Positions 16,830 to 25,437 of a stretch of DNA of 45,817 bases are shown one piece after another. Position numbers and translations under genes: made by a program. This stretch comes from an uncultured Acidobacteriota bacterium (lineage in GTDB: Bacteria; Acidobacteriota; Thermoanaerobaculia; Gp7-AA8). Location: the NCBI GenBank assembly GCA_937870635.1, contig CALMZP010000012.1:1-45817 (forward strand). The letters run 5' to 3'. The notes beneath the pieces are model-generated. The model searched no databases and was not told the origin of the DNA. It saw only the letters and a program-made list of their open reading frames with translations. Positions within the stretch are counted from its first letter, which is position 1; each line of letters begins with the position of its first letter.

Positions 16830-17206
16830 AAACGAAGAGAATCGTCATCGTCGACGACTCTCCGGCCTTCTGCGACCTCTGGTCGAACTTCATCGCCGAG
16901 CGATACCCGATCGCGCGCGTCGAGCGTTACACCCATCCCTACGATGCGCTTCCCAAAATAGACGACACGATCGACCTCCTCATTGTCGATCTGGAGATGC
17001 CGGGGATGGACGGAAAGAAGTTCGTCGACTACGCGCGGCAGAAGGGCCTGAGCCCACGGCGGATCGTGGTCACTTCCTCGCATTCGGCCGAGGAGCTCCA
17101 TGAGCGTTTCCGGATCGGCGAGACGATCGCCGTGATCAACAAGACCGAAGCCAAGCAGCAGGAGGCCTTTCTCATGATTCTGGATAGTGTGATGAGAAGG
17201 ACGTGA
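16826..17206 (+). CDS. Single-domain response regulator (CheY-like)
   Basis: 126 residues, receiver domain only. VDDS at 9-12, phospho-acceptor Asp55 in LLIVDLEMPGMDG, Thr/Ser in VVTSSHS (about 83), and Lys106 in INKTE. Its ATG overlaps the pyrC stop (ATGA), so it is translated with the pyrimidine genes, an unexpected pairing. It lies just ahead of pilT, and a link to pilus retraction is plausible, as in other bacteria where receivers steer type IV pili; this is inference. Confidence 0.92.
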   Translation: MKTKRIVIVDDSPAFCDLWSNFIAERYPIARVERYTHPYDALPKIDDTIDLLIVDLEMPGMDGKKFVDYARQKGLSPRRIVVTSSHSAEELHERFRIGETIAVINKTEAKQQEAFLMILDSVMRRT

Positions 17207-17216
17207 CCGCTGACCA

Positions 17217-17243
17217 TGGACAATCCCGGCAGTACCCTATAAT
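17217..17243 (+). promoter_or_regulatory. Candidate promoter for pilT (leaderless)
   Basis: TGGACA at 17217-17222 and a perfect TATAAT at 17238-17243, 15 bp apart. The hexamer ends 8 nt before the pilT ATG, so transcription should begin at or next to the start codon. There is no Shine-Dalgarno sequence. Confidence 0.55.
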
Positions 17244-17251
17244 CGCGAGCG

Positions 17252-18721
17252 ATGACCGCCCCGAGTCCCGCGGCCGCAACTCCGGCAGCACACACCCCGC
17301 CCAGTCTGAATGACATGCTCGTCTACATGGCGAAGCAGGAGGCGTCGGACCTTCATCTGAAGCCGATGCGTCCGCCGCTCATCCGGGTGCGTGGACGGCT
17401 GATTCCCATCCCCGGCTCCGAGGCGCTCAAGCCGGGCGACCTGGAGAAGATCCTCCTGCCGATCCTGAACAAGACCCAGCGCGAGAAGTTCGACGCCGTG
17501 CAGTCGGTGGATTTCGGTTACGGGGTCCCGGGCATCGCCCGCTTCCGCGGCAACATGTACATGCAGCGCGGAACGGTCGGCGGCGTGTTCCGCCGGATTC
17601 CGATCCAGATCAAGGGAATCGACGAGCTGGAGCTTCCGCTCGCCGTTCAGGACATGACCAAGATTCCCGACGGCCTCGTCATCGTGACCGGGCCCACGGG
17701 CTCGGGCAAATCGACGACGCTCGCCGCGATGATCTCCGACATCGCTGCCCGCGAGCCGCTGCACATCGTCACGATCGAGGATCCGATCGAGTTCCTCTTC
17801 ATGGACAAAGTCGCTGCGATCTCGCAGCGCGAAGTGGGCACGGATACGCCGAGCTTCAAGGAGGCGCTCCGCAACTCCATGCGGCAGGATCCGGACGTGG
17901 TCATGGTCGGCGAGATGCGCGACATCGAGACGATGCAGACCGTGCTGACCGCCGCCGAGACCGGACACCTCGTCTTCTCGACGCTTCACACCAACAACGC
18001 CGCACAGACGATCGACCGCATCATCGACGCCTTTCCGTCCGATCAGCACAAGCAGATCCGCTCGCAGCTCGCGCTGGTGCTCCGTGGAATCATCTCGCTC
18101 AAGCTGATCAAGACGCGCGAAGGGAAGCTCACCGCCGCGGTCGAAGTCCTCAAGAACTCGCCCCGGGTGGCGAAGCTCATCGAGGACGGTCAAACCAAGG
18201 ACATTCTCGAGGAGCTCGAAAGCTCGGTCGGGCTTTACCGGATGCAGTCGATGAACCAGTCGCTCATCGCGCTCCTCGCTCACCAGAAGATCACGTACCA
18301 GGATGCGATGGAGCTGGCGAGCGATCCCGATGATCTCTCGCTCAAGCTCCGCAAGCTCTTCCCGCAGATCGAAGAGCGCGTCCGTCAGGGGGGAGACATG
18401 GCTCCGAGCTATTCGGATTTCTCACAGATCACCGAGCTCATGGACATCAAGCGCCTCTATGAGGAGCAGGAAGCGAACTGGCGGCAGCGTTTCGCCGAGA
18501 AGGACGAAGAGATGGAGACTCTGCGCCACGATCTCGACTTCCTGCGCCAGCAGGCGTCGCAGCAGCAGGGCGGCGCGTCCGGCAAGGACGAAGAGATCGC
18601 CCGGCTGAAAGGTGAGATCGAGCGGCTGCGGGGCGATGCGCAGGCAAAGATCAATCAGCTGCAGGAGCGGATCAAGGAGCTGAACCAGAAGCTGATGAGC
18701 AGCTCCGCGACGAAGCGCTGA
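17252..18721 (+). CDS. pilT: Twitching-motility ATPase PilT with C-terminal coiled-coil extension
   Basis: 489 residues; typical PilT proteins are about 340-380. Residues 20-380 are a standard retraction ATPase: Walker [10 protein letters not shown] (147-155), Asp box ([10 protein letters not shown], about 174), Walker B ([10 protein letters not shown], about 214), His box ([11 protein letters not shown], about 240). After about residue 395 comes a heptad-rich charged region ([20 protein letters not shown] ... [26 protein letters not shown]) predicted as a coiled coil of some 85 residues. PilT hexamers depolymerise type IV pili at the inner membrane. The extra tail may recruit a partner. Its stop overlaps the queF start (TGATG). 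No other pil gene is in the window. Confidence 0.95.
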   Translation: MTAPSPAAATPAAHTPPSLNDMLVYMAKQEASDLHLKPMRPPLIRVRGRLIPIPGSEALKPGDLEKILLPILNKTQREKFDAVQSVDFGYGVPGIARFRGNMYMQRGTVGGVFRRIPIQIKGIDELELPLAVQDMTKIPDGLVIVTGPTGSGKSTTLAAMISDIAAREPLHIVTIEDPIEFLFMDKVAAISQREVGTDTPSFKEALRNSMRQDPDVVMVGEMRDIETMQTVLTAAETGHLVFSTLHTNNAAQTIDRIIDAFPSDQHKQIRSQLALVLRGIISLKLIKTREGKLTAAVEVLKNSPRVAKLIEDGQTKDILEELESSVGLYRMQSMNQSLIALLAHQKITYQDAMELASDPDDLSLKLRKLFPQIEERVRQGGDMAPSYSDFSQITELMDIKRLYEEQEANWRQRFAEKDEEMETLRHDLDFLRQQASQQQGGASGKDEEIARLKGEIERLRGDAQAKINQLQERIKELNQKLMSSSATKR

Positions 18722-19077
18722 TGCCGAGCGCACCCTCCAGAAAACTCGATACGTTTCCGAACCCGAACCCGGAGCGCGATTACGAGATCGCGTTCGAGGC
18801 GCCCGAGTTCACCTGCCTCTGTCCGATGACCGGCCAGCCCGATTTCGCGACGATGCGCATCCGCTACGTACCCGACCAGCGCTGCGTCGAGCTCAAATCG
18901 CTCAAGCTCTATCTCTGGTCATTCCGCGACGAAGGAACCTTCCACGAGGCCGTCACCAACCGCATCGCCGGCGATCTCGTCGACGTGCTCGATCCGCGCT
19001 TCCTCGAAGTCGAGGGCGATTTCTTCGTGCGCGGCGGCATCAAGACCAAGGTCAAGGTCACGCACAGCAAACCGTAG
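18721..19077 (+). CDS. queF: NADPH-dependent 7-cyano-7-deazaguanine reductase
   Basis: 118 residues, the short unimodular QueF type. It reduces preQ0 to preQ1 in queuosine synthesis. The nucleophile Cys34 and the acid Asp41 are in [16 protein letters not shown]; the family signature continues as [16 protein letters not shown] with FHE just after. It overlaps pilT by one base and is presumably co-transcribed, though no functional link is known. Element E6 begins directly after the stop. Confidence 0.95.
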   Translation: MPSAPSRKLDTFPNPNPERDYEIAFEAPEFTCLCPMTGQPDFATMRIRYVPDQRCVELKSLKLYLWSFRDEGTFHEAVTNRIAGDLVDVLDPRFLEVEGDFFVRGGIKTKVKVTHSKP

Positions 19078-19294
19078 TGCTTGGTGCTCGGTGCTCGGTG
19101 CTTGGTGGAGCCGCGGGCGATCGCGCTCGGGACACCTTTGTGGAGCGCGGGCGACCCCGCCCGCGCCCCGTGTACCGGCGGGCGGGATCGCCCGCGGCTC
19201 CACTTGTCCGGCACAGCGCGCGGGCGAGGTCGCCCGCGCTCCACGCAGCACCAAGCACCAAGCACCAAGCACTAAGCACTGAGCACTGGGCACC
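19078..19294. repeat. Inverted heptamer-repeat element E6 with GC palindromes
   Basis: The left arm (19078-19109) is TGCTTGG/TGCTCGG, the right arm (19246-19294) CAAGCAC/CTAAGCA-type units, 7-bp period. The core contains three related palindromic modules of the GCGGGCGAxxTCGCCCGC kind, each flanked by GGAGC or GCTCC (about 19110-19245). The convergent genes queF and the minus-strand gene at 19310 end on its two sides. Confidence 0.9.
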
Positions 19295-19309
19295 ACGCGC
19301 GCCACGCAC

Positions 19310-20338
19310 TCACTCCATCCCCGCATCCCGCCTCAGCCGCCATTGCTCGTTGACCCGTTCCACGAACGCTGACCGTCCCTCCGCGATCCAGTCCGTGAGA
19401 ATGTCGACGCTCACTTCGTCGAGCGTCTCAACGATCGACAGGCTCGCTGCCTCGACGATCCGCGCCACCGGTTTTTCGAGTGCGGCCACCGCACGCGCAG
19501 AGCGGGCAATGGTGCCGGCCAGCTCGGTGTTGGATTGCATGGCCAGCATCCGGGCCGCCGTCAACGTCAGGAGAATCGCTGCATTCCAGTTCGTCCGTTC
19601 CGGCCAGCCGGGCGGAACGATGAAGTCGGCCATTCCATTTGCCGCCGCAAGTGCTGCGACATGGCGCTCGGTGGCGACGTGGACCGGTTCGAGGTCCGCG
19701 TGGAACAGGCTCTGGTAGGTCTCTTCGTCGTCAGGAAGGGTCAGGACCCGCGCCATGGCCTGCTTTGCAGTGGCGTCGAGCTCGACGGAAACGGAGGCAA
19801 AGAAGCGTGCTCCCCTCCCTGCTGCGATCCGGCACAACGCTTCGAGCGAGCCGAGGTCGGTCGTGGCGGGAAACATCACGGGTACGACCATTCCCCACGG
19901 ACGCCCTTCCAGTCCGGCCGCGAGCATCTCCAGCCGCTCGAGATCGACCGGCCAGGCAGCGAGTGCAATCATGTCGGCGTTCGCGTCGTCGACGTCACCA
20001 CGCGTCGATACGAGCATGGTCGCCGGCAGCCGCCATTCGCCCAGAAGAGCAGCGATGTCGCGGCCCCGCCGGAAGATCGACTCCGAGAACTCCGCCGCGT
20101 CGATGAGCACGGGAGGCTCGAGCCTCGTCGCGAGCCGTTCCAGGCCGTCGCGCGGATCGTCGGCCACCGCGACTTCCATACGCTCGCTCCAGCTGGCGCG
20201 AAGATCGAGGTAGTCGATCGCCACCGGCAGAGCGCGCCTCGCGCCGTAAGGGATGACGGCGGTCGCGTACCACCACGGCGGTTCCGGGAACGCCGACCGC
20301 CGGACCCGGACCTGCGCCGCTTTGCGATAGATGATCAA
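19310..20338 (-). CDS. Uncharacterised protein coupled to the riboflavin genes
   Basis: 342 residues, soluble, no signal peptide or membrane segment. It begins with TTG overlapping the ribE stop (TTGA, 20335-20338), so translation is coupled to ribE. Readable stretches include WWYATAVIPYGARRALPVAI, PPVLIDAAEFSESIFRRGRD and PVMFPATTDLGSLEALCRIA. The alternating helix/strand pattern would suit an alpha/beta barrel, but I see no catalytic signature and do not recognise the family. Its position after ribD-ribE makes a flavin-related job worth testing; conserved neighbourhood elsewhere cannot be checked here. Confidence 0.75.
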   Translation of the reverse strand: MIIYRKAAQVRVRRSAFPEPPWWYATAVIPYGARRALPVAIDYLDLRASWSERMEVAVADDPRDGLERLATRLEPPVLIDAAEFSESIFRRGRDIAALLGEWRLPATMLVSTRGDVDDANADMIALAAWPVDLERLEMLAAGLEGRPWGMVVPVMFPATTDLGSLEALCRIAAGRGARFFASVSVELDATAKQAMARVLTLPDDEETYQSLFHADLEPVHVATERHVAALAAANGMADFIVPPGWPERTNWNAAILLTLTAARMLAMQSNTELAGTIARSARAVAALEKPVARIVEAASLSIVETLDEVSVDILTDWIAEGRSAFVERVNEQWRLRRDAGME

Positions 20339-20943
20339 GTGAGGCTCTTGACCGGGAGATAGGGAGCGACCAGTCCGCGGATGTACTTCGCGACCATGTC
20401 GAACTCGAGATTGACCCGGTCGCCGACACGTGCTGTTCCGAGCGTGGTGCGCCGGAGCGTCTCCGGGATGAGCGCGGCCCCGAATGTCGAGGAATCCGGT
20501 TCGACGATCGTGAGCGAGACGCCGTCGATGGCGATCGATCCCTTGCTCACCACGAGCTCCGCGTACTCCGGAGGGTAGCTCCAGCGATGGACCGCGAAGT
20601 CGCCTTCCTCCACGATCGAGATCAGCGTTCCGGTGGCGTCGACATGGCCCTGCACCATGTGCCCGCCGAGCCGGTCGCCGAGCGAGAGAGCCCGTTCGAG
20701 ATTGACGCGATCGCCGGCGGCCAGTCGTCCCAGCGTCGTGCGCGCGAGGGTCTCGTTCGATACATCCGTGAGGAGTGAACCGTCGGGCTCGGGGAGGACG
20801 GTCAGGCAGACACCGTTGACCGCCAGGCTCTCGCCGCGCTGAAAGGAATCGTCGTCGCCCGTGCGAATCCGCAGGCGCGCACCCCGGTCGAGCGGTTGTA
20901 GCTCCTCGATGGTGCCGCTGTGATGAATGATTCCAGTGAACAT
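20335..20943 (-). CDS. ribE: Riboflavin synthase, alpha chain
   Basis: 202 residues, two tandem lumazine-binding repeats as usual. It dismutates two 6,7-dimethyl-8-ribityllumazine molecules to riboflavin. MFTGIIHHSGTI at the start, SLAVNGVCLTV (about 39-49) and its second-repeat counterpart SIAIDGVSLTIV (about 135-146), GGHMVQGHVDATG (about 93-105). It starts 15 bp after ribD. The lumazine synthase and ribBA genes are not in the window. Confidence 0.97.
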   Translation of the reverse strand: MFTGIIHHSGTIEELQPLDRGARLRIRTGDDDSFQRGESLAVNGVCLTVLPEPDGSLLTDVSNETLARTTLGRLAAGDRVNLERALSLGDRLGGHMVQGHVDATGTLISIVEEGDFAVHRWSYPPEYAELVVSKGSIAIDGVSLTIVEPDSSTFGAALIPETLRRTTLGTARVGDRVNLEFDMVAKYIRGLVAPYLPVKSLT

Positions 20944-20958
20944 TGGATGGGTGGCCCT

Positions 20959-22014
20959 CTAGGCCGGATAGGCGACGATCATGAGGTCTCTCCCCACGAA
21001 CTCGGCGCGATCAAAACGAAAGCGGTGCGCGTCTGTCAACCGCATTGCCGGAGGTCCGGTGAAGATCGCCGGCGCCTCGTGGCCGCCGACGACCATCGGT
21101 GCGACGAAGATGATCATCTTCTGCCAGAGCTCGCGCGCGATGAGCTCCGAGTGAACGAGCGCGCCGCCTTCCACGAGCACGGAGCGGATACCCCTGGCGT
21201 ACAGCTCCCCGAACACGCGCTGCAGGTCCGTGCGACCATCGGTCGGGATCACCTCCAGACCGGGAGCGCGGTCCAGCGGGGGCGAGGACGTGAAGAGAAT
21301 GGTGCGCCCGCCATCGACGAGCACCTGCGCGTGCGGCGGAACCTCTCCATCACCGTCGAGGACGACGCGCGTCCAGGGAGTGTCCGAAAGCTTCAGGCGC
21401 CGCGAGAGTCGCGGGTTGTCGGCTTTGATCGTCCCGCTGCCGACGAGAATGGCGTCGCATTCTTCACGCAGCGCCAGGCTCTTTTCTCTCGCCGCTTCGG
21501 TCGTGATCCATTGACTGTCCCGCGCCGCCGTGGCGAGCTTCCCGTCGAGGGTCATCGCTGCTTTCAAAAGGACGAACGGCAGTTTCTGCGTCACGCTCCA
21601 GAGGAACTTCTCGTTCTGCCGCCGCGCCTCTGCTTCTCCGATGCCGGTCACGACCTCGATGCCCGCTGCACGGATCTGTTCGATCCCTCGTCCGTCGACT
21701 TCCTGATTCGGATCGCGCATCGCGATCACGACCCGGCTCACGCCCGACGCGACGACGGCCGGCGCGCACGGCGGCGTTCGTCCATGATGCGCGCACGGCT
21801 CGAGAGTCACGTACATCGTGGCGCCGCGCGCGTTCTCACACCACGACAGCGCATCGACCTCCGCATGCGATTCACCCGCGCGGCGGTGCCACCCCTCGGC
21901 GACGATCTCCCCGTCACGTGCGATCACGCAACCGACCATGGGGTTCGGACTCACGGTGTAGCGCCCGTTTTCCGCGAGCTCGAGCGCGCGCCGCATGCAT
22001 TGCTCGTCGGTCAC
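20959..22014 (-). CDS. ribD: Riboflavin biosynthesis protein RibD (deaminase/reductase)
   Basis: 351 residues. The N-terminal deaminase domain has the zinc motif ESHAEVDAL (about 48-56) and PCAHHGRTPPC (about 73-83). The C-terminal reductase domain has FVLLKAAMTLDGKLAT, SGTIKADNP and SVLVEGGALVHSEL. It performs the second and third steps from GTP to riboflavin. The GTG start at 22014 is 7 nt after TAGCAT (minus strand, 22022-22027), a leaderless-type start, leaving no room for an FMN riboswitch. First gene of ribD-ribE-(unknown). Confidence 0.96.
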   Translation of the reverse strand: MTDEQCMRRALELAENGRYTVSPNPMVGCVIARDGEIVAEGWHRRAGESHAEVDALSWCENARGATMYVTLEPCAHHGRTPPCAPAVVASGVSRVVIAMRDPNQEVDGRGIEQIRAAGIEVVTGIGEAEARRQNEKFLWSVTQKLPFVLLKAAMTLDGKLATAARDSQWITTEAAREKSLALREECDAILVGSGTIKADNPRLSRRLKLSDTPWTRVVLDGDGEVPPHAQVLVDGGRTILFTSSPPLDRAPGLEVIPTDGRTDLQRVFGELYARGIRSVLVEGGALVHSELIARELWQKMIIFVAPMVVGGHEAPAIFTGPPAMRLTDAHRFRFDRAEFVGRDLMIVAYPA

Positions 22015-22046
22015 GGCCGGGATGCTAGCAGTTTGCGCGATGCCAC

Positions 22047-22076
22047 GAAAAAGCCGCCCTTTCGGGCGGCTTTTTC
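22047..22076. terminator. Bidirectional intrinsic terminator after htrA
   Basis: GAAAAAGCCGCCC (22047-22059), loop TTTC, GGGCGGCTTTTTC (22064-22076): a perfect 13-bp palindrome with A/T ends. It follows the htrA stop on the minus strand and separates htrA from the ribD promoter. Confidence 0.93.
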
Positions 22077-22096
22077 GATTGGCTGCTGCTGATTGC

Positions 22097-23641
22097 TCAG
22101 GGCACGGTGAGGATCGTGAAACGCGTGAAGGCGTCGCCGCCCGTACGACGCGACGGGGTCGTGACGTACATGCGGATCTTCTGACCGCTGCGAGCGGCGT
22201 CGATGATGCGGCGGAACTGCTCGACGCTCGTCACACGCTGTCCCTGTACTTCCTGGATCACGTCGCCCTCGAGGATGTTGGCCTCGCCGGCGGCGGAGAC
22301 ATTCCGGACGCTGGTGACGAGAACGCCCCGCACGTCGTCGTCGATGCCATGAAGCTGGCGCGTCTGGGGCGTGAGGTCCTGAACGGCCATGCCCAGGCGG
22401 TTGCGCACAGGCTCGGTTGCCGACGGTGCTTCGTCGTCTTCGACGGCGCCGTCCGGCGGACGCTCGGCGGTTTTCGCCGTCACGGTGCGGCGCTGGCCGT
22501 CGCGGAGGAACGTCACCTTCACGTTCGTGCCGACCGGGAGATAGGAGATGTAGTCGATGAGCTCCCGGTTGCTGCGGATCTGCCGGCCGTCGATCTCGAC
22601 GATGATGTCGCCGTGCTGCAGGCCGGCCTGATCGGCGGGTTTCCCGGGAGTGACGCGGTTGACGAGCGCGCCCGTGGTTCCGGCAGGAAGGTTCCACGCG
22701 TCACGGATGTCCTGCGTGACCTCGCGGATCTCCATGCCGAGGAAGCCGCGGACGACCTTGCCCTGCTTGAGCTGCGGCAGGAGGCGGCGTGCGACGTTCA
22801 CCGGCGTCGCGAATCCGAGGCCCTGCGCCATGCCGCCGCGGATCGCGGTGTTGATTCCGATGACTTCTCCATTGATGTTGAGAAGGGGGCCGCCGGAATT
22901 GCCGAAGTTGATGGCGGCGTCGGTCTGAATGAAGTTCTCGAATGAGCGGGTCTCTTCGCTCATGCCGAGGGCGCGGCCCTTGGCGCTGATGACGCCGACG
23001 GTGAGCGTGTTGTCGAGCTGGAACGGGTTGCCGATGGCAATCGCCCAGTCGCCGCGGCGAATGCGGTCGGAGTCTCCGAGCGCGAGGCTCGGAAGTCCCT
23101 GCTCGTCGATCTTGAGGAGCGCCAGGTCGGTCGCGGGATCGCGGCCCACGATCGTGGCCGGGACGGTCCGTCCGCCGGCCCCGTTCTCGTCGGAGCCGTA
23201 CTGGACTTCCACCTTGGACGCGTTTTCGACGACGTGATTATTGGTGAGGATGTATCCGTCGGGGGAGATGATGAAGCCGGAGCCGCCGCTCAGCTGCCGG
23301 CGCTCGTTATCCTGGTCGTCCTGCTGCTGGCGGCGCGGGTCGCGCGGATCGGGGAAGAAGAACTCGAACGGATCGATGCCGAACTGGCGGCGCGTACCGC
23401 TCTGCGGGCGGACGATCTCGGTGGTGGAGATCGAGACGACCGCGGGCATCGCGCGCGCCGCGAGATCTGCGAAAGACGGGATGGTCACGGAGGTGACCGG
23501 ACCCTGCGCGGTCTGAATCGGCCCGGTCTGCGCGTTGGATCGCGGCATCAGGCCGAGGTCCGCGCTGATGAGGACGCCGAATGCGACTGAGGCGATCACG
23601 ATCGCCATCGTCGAGATGATGCGTTTCGTCGAATGGTTCAT
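22097..23641 (-). CDS. htrA: HtrA/DegP-family periplasmic serine protease
   Basis: 514 residues from ATG 23641; the frame extends further, but a GGAGG-type site (AGGAGGAGC) and a signal-anchor (about 8-30, IISTMAIVIASVAFGVLIS) fix this start. Catalytic triad His136 (TNNHVVEN), Asp172 (DPATDLALLKID), Ser249 (FGNSGGPLL). A long Q/D/R-rich LA-loop (about 95-117) precedes the His. Two PDZ domains follow: about 285-380 (GFLGMEIREV ... GALVNRVTPGKPADQAGL) and about 410-505 (LGMAVQDLTP ... EGDVIQEVQGQ). It degrades or refolds damaged envelope proteins. An ECF-type promoter candidate lies about 110 bp upstream. Confidence 0.97.
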   Translation of the reverse strand: MNHSTKRIISTMAIVIASVAFGVLISADLGLMPRSNAQTGPIQTAQGPVTSVTIPSFADLAARAMPAVVSISTTEIVRPQSGTRRQFGIDPFEFFFPDPRDPRRQQQDDQDNERRQLSGGSGFIISPDGYILTNNHVVENASKVEVQYGSDENGAGGRTVPATIVGRDPATDLALLKIDEQGLPSLALGDSDRIRRGDWAIAIGNPFQLDNTLTVGVISAKGRALGMSEETRSFENFIQTDAAINFGNSGGPLLNINGEVIGINTAIRGGMAQGLGFATPVNVARRLLPQLKQGKVVRGFLGMEIREVTQDIRDAWNLPAGTTGALVNRVTPGKPADQAGLQHGDIIVEIDGRQIRSNRELIDYISYLPVGTNVKVTFLRDGQRRTVTAKTAERPPDGAVEDDEAPSATEPVRNRLGMAVQDLTPQTRQLHGIDDDVRGVLVTSVRNVSAAGEANILEGDVIQEVQGQRVTSVEQFRRIIDAARSGQKIRMYVTTPSRRTGGDAFTRFTILTVP

Positions 23642-23753
23642 AACTTCTGTTCGCTCCTCCTGGTGCGCTGCGTGTGATGTCGTGTGAGCTGACCGGACAT
23701 TGTGCCCGGCGTGCAGCGCCGGTGCCAGTGGATGGCGGGCGCCGCTACACGTA

Positions 23754-23782
23754 TCAGACGCGTTTGCGGGTCCGAATGTTCC
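23754..23782 (-). promoter_or_regulatory. Candidate ECF/sigma-E-like promoter for htrA
   Basis: On the minus strand GGAACAT (from 23782) is followed after a 17-nt spacer by TCTGA (23758-23754). That is close to the E. coli sigma-E form GGAACTT-N16-TCTGA, which drives degP/htrA there. The predicted start would leave a leader of about 105 nt with a good ribosome site. No sigma factor gene is in the window. Confidence 0.45.
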
Positions 23783-23816
23783 GTTACTAAATGGGAACGA
23801 GCCCGGGCCGGCCAAA

Positions 23817-23884
23817 CCAGTGGAGGGCGGGGGACTTCGCCCGCCGGCTCATGATTCGCGGGCGAGGTCGCCCGCGCTCCACGA
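23817..23884. repeat. GC palindrome modules without heptamer arms
   Basis: Two modules of the type in E6 and E7: GTGGAGGGCGGGGGACTTCG with CGCCCGCCGGCTC (about 23820-23850) and GCGGGCGAGGTCGCCCGCG with CTCCAC (about 23860-23883). No tandem heptamers flank them. They lie in the 325-bp gap between htrA and the GlsB-type gene, which otherwise holds the htrA promoter and the terminator below. Confidence 0.75.
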
Positions 23885-23907
23885 CGCTCCCCCGGAGCCT
23901 GTCCCCC

Positions 23908-23937
23908 GAAAACGCAAAAGCCTCGCTTTCGCGAGGC
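23908..23937 (-). terminator. Intrinsic terminator of the GlsB-type gene
   Basis: On the minus strand GCCTCGC (23937-23931), loop GAAA, GCGAGGC (23926-23920), then TTTTGCGTTTT. It lies 30 bp after the stop at 23967. Confidence 0.85.
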
Positions 23938-23966
23938 CCTTGCCTGAATCTCCGGGGCGTATTGTG

Positions 23967-24221
23967 TCAGACGACTCTGCGGCGGCCGACGATCATGCGG
24001 TAGATGAGCAGAAGCACCATCGCACCGATGATCGAGCCGATCCAGCCGGCGGCCTGATTATCAGACCCCATCAGCGTCGAGGCGAGGAAGCCGCCCACGA
24101 AGGAGCCGGCGATACCGAGCAGGATCGTGACGATCCAGCCACCCGGGTCGCGGCCCGGCATGAGGAACTTGGCGATCGCGCCAACGATCAGACCAAACAG
24201 CAACCATCCAATGATGTTCAT
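23967..24221 (-). CDS. GlsB/YeaQ/YmgE-family small membrane protein
   Basis: 84 residues from ATG 24221, with GGAGGAAAG directly upstream. Three hydrophobic segments with the family pattern: IIGWLLFGLIVGAIAKFLMPG (about 2-22), GGWIVTILLGIAGSFVGGFL (about 27-46), GWIGSIIGAMVLLLIYRMI (about 59-77), then RRRVV. Often annotated transglycosylase-associated protein, usually stress-induced, with no proven biochemical role. A longer frame exists upstream but runs through the pfkA start region on the other strand and is not credible. Confidence 0.92.
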   Translation of the reverse strand: MNIIGWLLFGLIVGAIAKFLMPGRDPGGWIVTILLGIAGSFVGGFLASTLMGSDNQAAGWIGSIIGAMVLLLIYRMIVGRRRVV

Positions 24222-24357
24222 CTTTCCTCCAACAGTTGAGCTGCTCCCAATGAGCAGACTCGCCCTGCGGAAGAGCAACAGGGGTGCCAGATGAGGTTGC
24301 CGGATGACCGGGCGCGATTGTGGCACCAGGCTGCTCAATGGTTTACCCTGCGCGCCG

Positions 24358-25428
24358 ATGAAAAAAAAGCGCATTGCGATTCTGACGGGTGGAGGTGATT
24401 GTCCCGGGCTCAATGCCGTCATCCGGGCAGCCGTCCGCACCGCCATCAACGACCACGACTTCCGCGTCCTCGGAATCCAGCTCGGCTTCGAAGGACTGCT
24501 GACCGGCTCAGCCGTGCCTCTGACGGCGGAGTCGATTCGTGGGATCCTGCCGAAAGGCGGCACGCTTCTGCGCACCACGAATCGTGGCAATCCCTTCAGT
24601 TACCCCGGCCCGGACGGAACACTCGAAGATCGCTCGCGGCTCGTCGTCGACAACGTTCGCAAGCTGGGAATCGACGGCATCATCGCCATCGGCGGCGACG
24701 GCACACTGAAGATCGCACAGAAACTCTGTGACCTCGGCGTTCCGATGGTGGCGGTGCCAAAGACGATCGACAACGACCTCGCTTCGACTGATTACACCTT
24801 CGGTTTCATGACCGCGGTCGAGGTCGCGACCGACGCCGTCGACCGGCTGCATACGACCGCCGAGAGTCACGATCGCGTGATGATTCTCGAGGTCATGGGG
24901 CGCGACGCCGGCTGGATCGCCCTGCATTCCGGCATCGCCGGCGGCGCTGACATCATTCTCATTCCGGAGATTCCGTATCGCCCCGAGGCGATCGCGAACA
25001 CGATCCGCGAGCGGCAGCGCGAGGGCGCCAAGTTCGACATCATCGTGGTCGCAGAGGGAGCCTTGCGCCAGGACGGAGAAGTCACCTATCTCGACAAGGC
25101 CAGCAGACGGCTCGGCGGCGTTGCTTATCAGGTGGCAGCCGAGATCGCGCAGCAGATCGATCTCGAGATTCGAGTGACGGTCCTGGGGCACATCCAGCGG
25201 GGCGGGTCGCCGATTCCGTATGACCGCCTCATCGCGACGCAGTTCGGCAAAGCTGCGGCCGACCTCATCGCGGATGGCAAGTTCGGACGGATGGTCGCGT
25301 TGCGCGGGGAGCAGATCGTCGACGTGCCGATCCGCGACGCCATTTCCAACATGAAACTCGTCGATCCGGAAGGGCAGCTGGTGTCCACCGCACGCAGTCT
25401 CGGCGTGTCGTTTGGAGACGGCCGTTAA
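24358..25428 (+). CDS. pfkA: 6-phosphofructokinase
   Basis: 356 residues from ATG 24358. It phosphorylates fructose 6-phosphate. LTGGGDCPGLNAVIR at 9-23, IGGDGTLK near 104, PKTIDNDLASTDYTFGF near 126, MGRDAGWIALHSG near 180. Gly follows the Asp in GGDG where PPi-using enzymes usually have a second Asp, which favours ATP; Lys in PKTIDND is shared by PPi enzymes and some ATP enzymes, so the donor is probable, not certain. TACCCT at 24344-24349 lies 8 nt before the ATG with no Shine-Dalgarno sequence. Nine bp separate it from the crotonase gene. Confidence 0.95.
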   Translation: MKKKRIAILTGGGDCPGLNAVIRAAVRTAINDHDFRVLGIQLGFEGLLTGSAVPLTAESIRGILPKGGTLLRTTNRGNPFSYPGPDGTLEDRSRLVVDNVRKLGIDGIIAIGGDGTLKIAQKLCDLGVPMVAVPKTIDNDLASTDYTFGFMTAVEVATDAVDRLHTTAESHDRVMILEVMGRDAGWIALHSGIAGGADIILIPEIPYRPEAIANTIRERQREGAKFDIIVVAEGALRQDGEVTYLDKASRRLGGVAYQVAAEIAQQIDLEIRVTVLGHIQRGGSPIPYDRLIATQFGKAAADLIADGKFGRMVALRGEQIVDVPIRDAISNMKLVDPEGQLVSTARSLGVSFGDGR

Positions 25429-25437
25429 GGGAGAAAC

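Noticed and set aside
22015-22046. FMN riboswitch upstream of ribD
   Set aside because: Only about 30 nt separate the start codon from the htrA terminator, too little for the aptamer, and the start looks leaderless.
24358-25428. PPi-dependent phosphofructokinase
   Set aside because: PKTIDND carries the Lys seen in PPi enzymes, but GGDG has Gly where they have Asp; ATP use is more likely, so the plain name was kept.
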